Assembly: GCA_016793845.1 (NCBI GenBank)
Contig: JAEULI010000139.1
Span: 1-57,716 of the forward strand
DNA length: 57,716 nucleotides
Direction of reading: 5' to 3'
Source: Sphingosinicella sp.
Lineage (GTDB): Bacteria; Pseudomonadota; Alphaproteobacteria; Sphingomonadales; Sphingomonadaceae
Position numbers and translations under genes: made by a program. The notes beneath the pieces are model-generated. The model worked only from the letters and a program-made list of their open reading frames with translations, was not told the origin of the DNA and did not search any database. Positions 1 to 7,742 of the stretch are shown piece by piece (position 1 is the stretch's first letter; each line of letters begins with the position of its first letter).

Positions 1-28
1 TGCGAGGAAGAGAAGCGGCAATCAGGCA

Positions 29-66
29 GCCCAAGCAGCGAGGCGCTAGTGCCTCGCTGCTTGGGC
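29..66. repeat. Perfect 16-bp inverted repeat
   Basis: Arms 29-44 and 51-66 are perfectly complementary (GCCCAAGCAGCGAGGC and its reverse complement) around a 6-base loop. It lies 27 bases before the monooxygenase start. It may be the terminator hairpin of a gene to the left, but there is no T-run on either side; an operator is the alternative. Confidence 0.7.
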
Positions 67-92
67 GAACTAACAAGTCTAGGAAGAACGAA

Positions 93-1907
93 ATGAGTGC
101 GTCGAGTTCAACTGAGATTGATCCTAAGAAGCTGAAAGAGAAATATGCAGAGGAGCGCGACAAGCGGCTCAACTCTTCGACCGGACGGAAGTATGCGCTT
201 GCGAAGGATTATGAGGGCAGCCTGACCGAGGATCTGTGGCGCAAGCGCGAGAATGACCGGGCTCCTCGCCGTGAGGAAGTCGACGTCCTTGTGGTCGGCG
301 GCGGCATGTCCGGCATCATGACCGCCACGCGGCTGATCCAGAACGGCGTGACGGACCTTCGCTTGATCGAACGCGGCGCGGACTTCGGGGGCACCTGGTA
401 TTGGAATCAATACCCCGGAGCCGCCTGCGACAGTGAAGCCCACATCTACCTGCCGTTCCTCGACGATACCGGCTACGTGCCGTCGCAGAAATATACCGGC
501 CAGACCGAAATCCAAGCATATCTCAAGCAGCTTGCCTCCTTCGGGGGCGTCACGCCACGGGCATTGTTCAACACAAAAGCGCAATCGTTGACTTGGGATG
601 AAGATAGCCAACGCTGGATCGTAAGAACCGATGTGGGCGATGAATTCCGTGCACGCTTCATCGCACTTTGCGCCGGAAGCTTCCTGCAGCCGAAGCTGCC
701 CTCGATAGAGGGATCCGAGACCTTTAGCGGCCACATGTTTCTGAATTCACGCTGGGACTATGACTATACTGGTGGCGCACCCGGCTACCCCCAGCTGACG
801 AAGCTGCGTGACAAACGCGTTGGCATTATCGGCACGGGCTGTTCCGCCGTACAGTCGATTCCGCACCTTGCCCAGTGGGCGAAGGAATTATACGTCTTCC
901 AGCGGACTCCTTCGATGGTCAATTACCGCGCGAACGCGAAGACAGACCCCGAATGGGCCAAGTCGCTCGAGCCGGGCTGGCAAGAAAAGCGCATGGACAA
1001 TTTCGAGATTTGCCTTCTCACGCCCACCGAAGCCAAGGAGGATCTCGTTGCCGACGCTTGGACGGAGTTGGCGCGATCGATGGCGGATCTTGAACGGGCG
1101 AAAGCGGCTGCGGGAGGAACGGTCGCAGATGATACCGAGCTCATGCAGATCGCGGACTTCCTGACGATGGCGGGATACTGGGACCGGGTGGACGAGATCG
1201 TCGCCGACAAAAAGACCGCTGAAGCGCTGAAGACCTATTATTACGTGAACTGCAAGCGGCCGACATTCCACGACGAGTATCTTCCATCGTTCAACCGGCC
1301 GAATGTGACGCTGGTGGATACACAAGGGAAGGGGGTCGAACGGATCGCACCGGAGGGCGTTGTCGTCGGAGGCGAGCTTTTCGAACTCGATTGCATCATA
1401 TTCGCGACGGGCTTCGAGGTGTTCACGCACACCTACGTGACCGGTGAATATACGGTGACGGGCGCCGGAGGACAGTCGCTGCAGGATAAGTGGAGCAAAC
1501 AATTCGGCACACTCCATGGCATGCTCACGCATGGCTTCCCGAACATGGTGCTGGTCGGTCATATGCGCGACGGAGGAGGGACGACCAACTCGAATTATCC
1601 GTTCCACTACCAGTCCACCCATGTGGCGAAAATCATCAAGAGGACGATCGATTCCGGCGCCTCGAGCTTCGACGTGACCAAGGAAGCCGAGGACGGCTGG
1701 CGGCGCGCCATGAGGCAGAAGGCGCCGCCGATCCAGAAGTTCCTGGCCGATTGTACGCCCGGCTACTTGAACAATGAGGGCCATGTGGACGATTCCGCTT
1801 TGCGGCTTTCGATCTATGGTGGCGGTTCGCTGGAATATGCAGCGATACTGAAGGATTGGCACGCGGGAGAGGGCTTCGAACGCGATCTAGAACTGGTGGG
1901 TAGATAA
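93..1907 (+). CDS. Baeyer-Villiger-type flavin monooxygenase
   Basis: A 604-residue class B flavoprotein monooxygenase, the family that inserts oxygen next to a ketone using NADPH, FAD and O2. The first Rossmann motif is VVGGGMSG (about 67-74) and the second is GIIGTGCSA (244-252). The Baeyer-Villiger fingerprint FxGxxxHxxxW is present at 211-221 as FSGHMFLNSRW, so the central histidine is leucine (217). The length fits the long-N-terminus group close to hydroxyacetophenone and steroid monooxygenases. The ATG follows AGGAAGAACGAA, an acceptable ribosome site. The gene stands alone at the outer part of an apparent island, before an unrelated membrane protein. Family assignment is firm; the substrate is unknown and the missing histidine leaves true Baeyer-Villiger activity open. 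Confidence 0.88.
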   Translation: MSASSSTEIDPKKLKEKYAEERDKRLNSSTGRKYALAKDYEGSLTEDLWRKRENDRAPRREEVDVLVVGGGMSGIMTATRLIQNGVTDLRLIERGADFGGTWYWNQYPGAACDSEAHIYLPFLDDTGYVPSQKYTGQTEIQAYLKQLASFGGVTPRALFNTKAQSLTWDEDSQRWIVRTDVGDEFRARFIALCAGSFLQPKLPSIEGSETFSGHMFLNSRWDYDYTGGAPGYPQLTKLRDKRVGIIGTGCSAVQSIPHLAQWAKELYVFQRTPSMVNYRANAKTDPEWAKSLEPGWQEKRMDNFEICLLTPTEAKEDLVADAWTELARSMADLERAKAAAGGTVADDTELMQIADFLTMAGYWDRVDEIVADKKTAEALKTYYYVNCKRPTFHDEYLPSFNRPNVTLVDTQGKGVERIAPEGVVVGGELFELDCIIFATGFEVFTHTYVTGEYTVTGAGGQSLQDKWSKQFGTLHGMLTHGFPNMVLVGHMRDGGGTTNSNYPFHYQSTHVAKIIKRTIDSGASSFDVTKEAEDGWRRAMRQKAPPIQKFLADCTPGYLNNEGHVDDSALRLSIYGGGSLEYAAILKDWHAGEGFERDLELVGR

Positions 1908-2129
1908 GATCGAGAGCCTATCTGAACCATCGTTCGGTGTGCTGCAGCTTGGTGCCGACAGCAGCTGTTCGCTTCGATTGTGTGGACATTGAACGCGAGG
2001 TACGAAAGCTCGAAGTTTATTTGTCGACTTGAAACAGTCTTGTATCGCGCGCTCATACCGACGATGAGATTGAATCGGCTTTGGTGGTGCCAGATTAAAG
2101 TTCAGTCGGACGTGATCGGATAATTTTAT

Positions 2130-3230
2130 ATGCTCGCCAACGTGGTCCGCGTCGTACTGATCCCATCGGCGGTCTTTCTGTCGGTATTGTTCGGCGGCTC
2201 GTTCGGATCGGGGCGTGAAGTCGTCGAGTTCATGAGCGACAACGGCCCTGCTGGCGGATTCATTTCGATCGCGATCATCGCCGCGGTCTATTCGATCTGT
2301 CTGTTCCTCAGCTTCGAGCTGTCTCGGCTTTATAAAGTCTATGAGTATCGCGGCTTCTACAAGCTCCTCTTGGGACGCGGTTGGATCATATATGAACTGT
2401 TCATTACGCTTGCCGTGATCGTCGCTTTGGCGATCTGCGCATCGTCGTCGGGCGAGGTCCTGAACTCACATTTCGGCCTACCGACGCTTGCCGGCGGCTT
2501 CCTGTTGCTGCTGCTCGTGGTTGCACTCAATTATGGCGGGCGCGACATTGTCGAGCGTTCGATGGTCGTCAGCGTGCTTGCGCTGGCGGCGATGTTGATT
2601 GTGCTGCTGGCCGCTGTCCTCGCAACCAGGAGCGATGCCATAGCGAGCGCATTCGACATCGAATCCTCGCTCTCGGGCGCCGTGCGAGACGGCTTCAAAT
2701 ATTCGATCACGAATGTCGGATTCATTCCGCTTCTGCTCTACTGTGGAACGCAACTGAAGAGCAGGCGCGAGACGTTGATAGCGGGCATCTGTGCCGGATT
2801 TGCAGCGATCATGCCAGCCGTCGTCTTTCACCTTACGTTCCTTGCGGACTATCCGAACGTTATTGCCCAAACCCTGCCCACCTACGTCATGATCGAGGCG
2901 CTGACTCCCGCGCTGTTTCTCGACGCCTATGTACTCGTGCTGTTCGTTTTGATCGTGCAGACCGGCGTCGGGATGCTGCAGGGCGCCATCGAGCGCATCG
3001 ATGGCTGGAGGAAGGAGAGTACAGGGGCAGGGCTAGGCAAGCTTGGTCATGCCGGCTTCGCAAGCGCCGCTGTGCTGGCCAGCGCGGCACTGTCGTCGAT
3101 CGGCCTGGTGAATCTGATCGCGCAGGGCTATAATTATTTGTCGATCATATTTGCCATTATATTCGTCCTGCCGCTCTTTCTGGTTGGGATTCCCCGGATT
3201 GTCAGCGCAGGTCGAGCGAATTCGAGCTGA
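2130..3230 (+). CDS. YkvI-like membrane protein
   Basis: A 366-residue polytopic protein with about ten hydrophobic segments and almost no soluble domain. The N-terminal segment with GGSFGSGREVVEF resembles the uncharacterised YkvI group, thought to share the LeuT-type transporter fold; the glycine-rich break in helix 1 suits an ion/substrate site. No substrate can be named. It starts at ATG 2130 after an AT-rich stretch, 222 bases from the monooxygenase stop; that gap shows nothing recognisable. Gene and membrane location are secure; the family name rests on recognition of the N-terminal motif. Confidence 0.72.
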   Translation: MLANVVRVVLIPSAVFLSVLFGGSFGSGREVVEFMSDNGPAGGFISIAIIAAVYSICLFLSFELSRLYKVYEYRGFYKLLLGRGWIIYELFITLAVIVALAICASSSGEVLNSHFGLPTLAGGFLLLLLVVALNYGGRDIVERSMVVSVLALAAMLIVLLAAVLATRSDAIASAFDIESSLSGAVRDGFKYSITNVGFIPLLLYCGTQLKSRRETLIAGICAGFAAIMPAVVFHLTFLADYPNVIAQTLPTYVMIEALTPALFLDAYVLVLFVLIVQTGVGMLQGAIERIDGWRKESTGAGLGKLGHAGFASAAVLASAALSSIGLVNLIAQGYNYLSIIFAIIFVLPLFLVGIPRIVSAGRANSS

Positions 3231-3412
3231 GCGATCGCGCCCCGTCGCCGTGATTGAAAGCTCGTCTGGGCTGCCGTTAAGCGCAAATTGCTCTCCCATT
3301 TGAATGAGAAGATTTCGCCAATACGGTCACGCAAAATGTGCTTACATCAATGGCAGGCTCAAAGCCCCGTGTCTTTTCAGCACCGGGCGTCGCAATGTGG
3401 AGGGTGAAGGAT

Positions 3413-4408
3413 ATGCAATCCGATTATTCGATGCTGATCCGCAGTGCGATAGCGGGACTGTTGCTGTGCTGCGGTCTTGGACCTGCGTCGGCGCAGCAGC
3501 CCGCCATCGACGAGGACGTCGCTAGGCAGTTCGCGGAGGCCGCCAAATGTTTGCCCAGCGAGGTGACCGATCCACAGGCTCTGCACATTAACGGGTCGAA
3601 GCCCTTCGTATATAAGAGGATCGGTGAGACGGAGCTTCGCCTTCACGTCTTTACGCCCGCAGGGCGAAAGGCGGGAGTCAGATCCCCGGCGGTTGTTTTC
3701 TTTTATGGCGGTGGATTCATCTTCGGCGATATCCGCAGATTCCAAACTCAGGCGACGCATTTAGCTCTGCGCGGTGTTGTGACGGTCCTTGTCGACTATC
3801 GCGTCAAATGCAGACACGGTTCTTCCATCCTGGACTCCATAGCAGACGCGAAATCAGCCATGCGCTGGGTGCGCGGGCATGCCGACGAACTCGGTGTCGA
3901 TTCCTCGAAGATCGCTGCTGCGGGAAGCTCGGCCGGAGGCCATCTGGCCGCGGCGACGGCGCTCGTCCCCGGCTTCGACGACCCGGCCGACGAGAAGATC
4001 GACCTGCGGCCCAATGCGCTCATTCTCTACAATCCCGGGCTCGACACCGGCTCGCCGGCCAGCCGCGCTAGATTGGCTCTGCTACAGGGAAAAGCCGTCG
4101 CCGACCGCGGTCGCGAATATTCGCCACTTGAGCATATCGAGCGCGGTTTGCCCCCGACAATCATATTTCAGGGCACGGCTGACGTGCTTACGCCGATCGA
4201 GATTGCCAGGGAGTTTTGCCTTCGCGCAGAGGCCCTCAAGTCGCAGTGTGAAGTGGTAAGCTATGAAGGCGCGCCGCATGGGTTCACGGAAATCTGGATC
4301 GGTTTGGAAGACGCGTCTCTTGGTGTGAAGACCGAAGAGTGGGCAGAGGATACGATGCGTCGTACCGATGAGTTTCTCACCAAATTAAGATGGCTGCCTC
4401 AACAATAA
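3413..4408 (+). CDS. Secreted alpha/beta hydrolase (esterase/lipase-like)
   Basis: A serine hydrolase of the hormone-sensitive-lipase/BD-FAE type. An oxyanion-hole motif FYGGGF is followed by the nucleophile elbow GSSAG (Ser about 173); acid and base candidates are Asp in GTADVLTP and His in GAPHGF. ATG 3413 is chosen because GGAGG lies about 9 bases before it; a GTG at 3338 would add 25 residues and lacks a ribosome site. The segment MLIRSAIAGLLLC...PASA is a signal peptide (cleavage likely before QQP), so the enzyme is exported; a start at 3431 is also possible. It may act on the ester or lactone made by the neighbouring monooxygenase, but that is inference from position. Confidence 0.82.
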   Translation: MQSDYSMLIRSAIAGLLLCCGLGPASAQQPAIDEDVARQFAEAAKCLPSEVTDPQALHINGSKPFVYKRIGETELRLHVFTPAGRKAGVRSPAVVFFYGGGFIFGDIRRFQTQATHLALRGVVTVLVDYRVKCRHGSSILDSIADAKSAMRWVRGHADELGVDSSKIAAAGSSAGGHLAAATALVPGFDDPADEKIDLRPNALILYNPGLDTGSPASRARLALLQGKAVADRGREYSPLEHIERGLPPTIIFQGTADVLTPIEIAREFCLRAEALKSQCEVVSYEGAPHGFTEIWIGLEDASLGVKTEEWAEDTMRRTDEFLTKLRWLPQQ

Positions 4409-4409
4409 G

Positions 4410-4772
4410 GCCGTAGATCGTGAATACCGTGTGCTGAGCGCGCTCTACCAAACTGACGTCCCGTACCTCGTCCGATTGCTCTGTGCAACGATGCCGCCGC
4501 GCTAGGTAGCAATCTACCTGATGGAAGATGTTATGGGTCGCGTCTTCTGGGACCCCCGATTGCCTGATTTTTCGGCTGGTGATCGAAACCAATTATTCGA
4601 TTCCATGAACGCATCCGTTACTACGTTGCACACCGTCGATGTCGAAGCGGTGGGCCTTGCCGATTATGGGCCGGGAAACGCTTACATCGAACGGCAAATA
4701 TCGCGTTGGACTCATCAGTATCGCGCGTCGACGACCGAACCGATCGATGCTTGGATCGCTGAGATCCGCTAG
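4410..4772 (+). pseudogene. Remnant of aminoglycoside-phosphotransferase-like (ACAD10-type) gene
   Basis: Frame-corrected translation gives AVDREYRVLSALYQTDVP, then NDAAALG in a second frame, then IYLMEDVMGRVFWDP...LADYGPGNAYIERQISRWTHQYRA in a third. These are consecutive blocks of the APH-fold phosphotransferase family found next to acyl-CoA dehydrogenases. At least two frameshifts and a TAG at 4503-4505 break it. It lacks the first ~80 residues and everything after about 4750, where similarity stops just before the integrase remnant. The open frame 4521-4772 alone looks like an 83-residue gene but is only a fragment. Confidence 0.8.
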
Positions 4773-6100
4773 CGGCGATTGCCTTCCAGCAGGTTGGCAG
4801 GCTCAGCGAGCCCCTCGCACAGCAGGTCCGCCCAGTTCTGCGCAATCTCGATACGACGATCCATGAACGCCGCGCGATTGTAGGCGCTCTCCACGGCGTT
4901 TGCAGGGACGTGCGCAAGCATGAGGTCGATGACCTTGGCGTCGAGCCCGGCTAGGATGCGTTGGCGGCTGTCGCGGGCGCTGCGCTCGGCAACCTCATTC
5001 ATGATCGTCGAGAAGCTCGCGCGCCAGCCATGCGGCACATGGCGCCCATGGAAGCCGACACGGTTGTAGAGATAGCCAATGGCGTTCTCGCTCATTGGCC
5101 GATGCGCATGGCGCTGCTACGGGCACACCAGCTGGTTCCGCCCGGTCAACGTCCGCAGGCGCGCAGCACAGCAACCGACTGCCGGGAGAGCGGCACCAGA
5201 TGATCGAACGCCGTCTCGTCCTTGCGCGCAAGCACCAGCTTCATCCGCGCAGAGGGGATACGCCACAAAGATGACTCTCCACCGATGCCATCATGCTCCC
5301 AGTCGATGTTCTCGAACTCGTCCCAGGTGACCCCACAGATGACGCCGGGTCTGACCGCAGTCAGCGCAAGCAGCCGCGAGGCGAGCTTCACCACCGGCGT
5401 TGCATCGGACGCTTCCGCTGCAAGCAAGACTTCACATGCCTTTTCAATCTGTAGCATCGCGGACTGCCGGCCTGTCTTCGGCACCGGCTTCATCGCTTTC
5501 ACAATGCCGGGGGCGGGATCATGATCGGCAACGCCTTCGGCGATCGCGTAGCAGAAGATCGACGAGATACGCTGGCGCAGACGCCGCGCGGTCTCGATCA
5601 CACCGCGCGCTTCGACCTTCAAAGTCGCAAGGATCACCCGGCTGTCGATCGCCGGGATCGGAAGTTTGCCGAGGTGCGGGAAGGCGTCGTTCTCAAGGCT
5701 GGAGATCACGTCCTGAGCATGCACCGGCGCCCAGTGCGTGCCAGGTGCGCGCCAGCTTCTCGAACGTCTTCATCGCTGCTGCAGATACCGCGAGCTTGCG
5801 CTTGCGCTTCTCGACTGCAGGGTCTCGGAAGTCGCGCAGATGCTGTCTTGCCTCATCGCGAAGCTTGCGGGTGGTATCCAAGGTCACTTCTGGGTAGAGG
5901 CCGAACACCAGCTGCTTTTCCCGGTCAGCGAACCGGTACTTCATCCGCCAGGACTTTGCGCCCTTGCGCGTTACGTAGAGGTAAAGCCCGCCGGAATCGG
6001 CAAGCTTGTAGTCCCGCTCGGCGGGCTTTGCTTTCCGTACCTGGAGGTCCGTCAGCACGAGTGCCCCACAAATGCTACGTACAGCATGGGATTGGGGCAT
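4769..6100 (-). pseudogene. P4-type tyrosine integrase, frameshifted
   Basis: Three consecutive minus-strand frames make one DUF4102/P4-type site-specific recombinase. 6100-5693 has the arm-binding domain (LTDLQVRKAKPAERDYKLAD...GGLYLYV). 5724-5146 has the core-binding region and the first catalytic arginine (LTAVRPG). 5095-4769 has HGWR, LAH and the likely tyrosine in AYNR. The breaks are a frameshift near 5732, another near 5150, and a TAG near 5112 inside LTGRNQLVCP-stop-QRHAHRP. All pieces are collinear, so this is one decayed gene. It starts about 90 bases from the 3' end of tRNA-Ser, the usual arrangement when such elements insert into tRNA genes. The initiator is probably GTG at 6058. 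Confidence 0.9.
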
Positions 6101-6191
6101 CCAAAGGGATCAAATGAGAGAAGACACTGGCCGAAATCGGCAGAAAATCGAGGAATTCCGGGGTCTTCAGAGCGCTTAAGAAGAGACCTAG

Positions 6192-6281
<90 letters not shown>

Positions 6282-6381
6282 GCACCGGGTAGCACCTTGC
6301 TTGGGGCAGGCGCTGGATCGACGAAAGCGGGCATATAGGCGAGGTGTCGGGGTCTTGCCAAGCCCGCAATCGTCGGTTTTG

Positions 6382-7242
6382 TCAGTTCAGCACCACCGTC
6401 TGGCTGCCGTTGCCGAGAATGCGGTGTTCGGCGTGCCAGCGGACGGCGCGGGAGAGCACGGAGGCTTCGACCTCGCGGCCGATGGCGACCATCTCCTCGG
6501 CGGTGGTTGCGTGGGTCACGCGGCGGACGTCCTGCTCGATGATGGGACCTTCGTCGAGGTCGGCGGTGACGTAGTGGGCGGTGGCGCCGATCAGCTTCAC
6601 GCCGCGTGCTTTGGCCTGATGGTAGGGCTTCGCGCCCTTGAAGCTTGGCAGGAAGCTGTGGTGGATGTTGATGCAGCGGCCGGCGAGCTGGCCTGCGAAG
6701 TCATCCGAGAGGATCTGCATGTAACGGGCGAGGACGGTGAGTTCGGCGCCGCTCTCTGCGATGATCTCGAGGAAGCGCCGTTCCTGTGCGGCTTTGTCCG
6801 AGCGGTCCACCGGGAGGTGGTGGTATGGGATGCCGTGCCATTCCACGCGCTTTCGTTCCTGTTCGTGATTCGAGACGACGCAGACGATGCGTATGGGGAG
6901 GGCGCCGATTTCGACCTTGTGTAGGAGATCGACGAGGCAGTGGTTGAACTTCGAGACGGCGATGAGCACGGGCATCGGTTCGGCGATGTCGTGGACTTCC
7001 CAATCGAGCCCGAGTGCGACGACTGCGGGGGCGATGTGCTGGGCGAGGTCGGCTGTGCGGGCGCGGTCGCTGGCCAGTTCCATGCGCGCGAAGAAGGTGG
7101 CGCTGTCCGGGTCGCCGTAGATGGCTGCCTCGCGAATGTCCCAGCCGTTGTCGGTGAGAAGCGGCGCCAACCCCGCGAGGATGCCGGTTCGATCCGGACT
7201 GCGGAAGCGGAGGACGCAGCGGGTTCGGCTCAGTTCGATCAT
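6382..7242 (-). CDS. purU: Formyltetrahydrofolate deformylase
   Basis: A 286-residue hydrolase releasing formate and tetrahydrofolate from 10-formyl-THF. An N-terminal ACT-like domain (FRSPDRTGILAGLAPLL) is followed by a formyltransferase-fold domain with VCVVSNH, the catalytic segment INIHHSFLPSFKGAKPY and a downstream GATAHYV. Start ATG 7242 overlaps the soxG stop as ATGA, which marks translational coupling and fixes the start; longer upstream frames are rejected. Being last in the sarcosine oxidase operon makes sense, since demethylation loads folate with one-carbon units and PurU restores free THF. Confidence 0.95.
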   Translation of the reverse strand: MIELSRTRCVLRFRSPDRTGILAGLAPLLTDNGWDIREAAIYGDPDSATFFARMELASDRARTADLAQHIAPAVVALGLDWEVHDIAEPMPVLIAVSKFNHCLVDLLHKVEIGALPIRIVCVVSNHEQERKRVEWHGIPYHHLPVDRSDKAAQERRFLEIIAESGAELTVLARYMQILSDDFAGQLAGRCINIHHSFLPSFKGAKPYHQAKARGVKLIGATAHYVTADLDEGPIIEQDVRRVTHATTAEEMVAIGREVEASVLSRAVRWHAEHRILGNGSQTVVLN

Positions 7243-7742
7243 GAAGGGGTTCCAAGGAGGTGCAGGAGGTATCCGGCGTAGCTCTGATCGGCGATCAGCA
7301 GGAACGCAGGGGTATCGCTCGTGCGCGCGATGAAGACGCCGATGTCGCCGAAACGCGTGCGAACTGCGGCGCCGACCGGGAAGCGGAGATCGAGCGGCGT
7401 GAAGGCGGCCAGCCAATCCTGCCCCGGCGGTCCTTCCAGTCGCAGCGCGATACGCCCATGTGTAAGATCGAGCGCGAGGATCGGTTCGTTCGGAAACGCG
7501 GTCTCGGCGCGGTTCAGTGCCGTCGCCACGCCGTCTGCCGTGCCCGTGAGCAGCCACTCGCCCGGCGCGACCGCTGAGAGCGCGATATCGCCGTTGCCGG
7601 TGAAGCGGTTCGGATCGGGCGCGCCGACGCCGAGCGCCGCGACGAGCCGCTGCGGCGCGTCGTCGGCGCCCGTGATCTGGATCTTGGCGACGGCGAGGTC
7701 CGCGTCGATACGGCACCAATCCGGCATCAGGGGGTCAGGCAT
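7239..7742 (-). CDS. soxG: Sarcosine oxidase gamma subunit
   Basis: A 167-residue protein in the position and size of the gamma subunit of heterotetrameric sarcosine oxidase, a small fold related to the folate-binding part of aminomethyltransferase (GEWLLTGTADGV, GRIALRLEGP). ATG 7742 is preferred over the upstream in-frame codon at 7766 because it overlaps the soxA stop by a few bases, the pattern seen throughout this operon. It is followed by purU with a 4-base ATGA overlap. Recognition is by weak similarity plus context, which is unambiguous. Confidence 0.9.
   Translation of the reverse strand: MPDPLMPDWCRIDADLAVAKIQITGADDAPQRLVAALGVGAPDPNRFTGNGDIALSAVAPGEWLLTGTADGVATALNRAETAFPNEPILALDLTHGRIALRLEGPPGQDWLAAFTPLDLRFPVGAAVRTRFGDIGVFIARTSDTPAFLLIADQSYAGYLLHLLGTPS

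Noticed and set aside
4521-4772. An intact 83-residue gene
   Set aside because: Homologous blocks continue upstream in two other frames, so it is part of a pseudogene.
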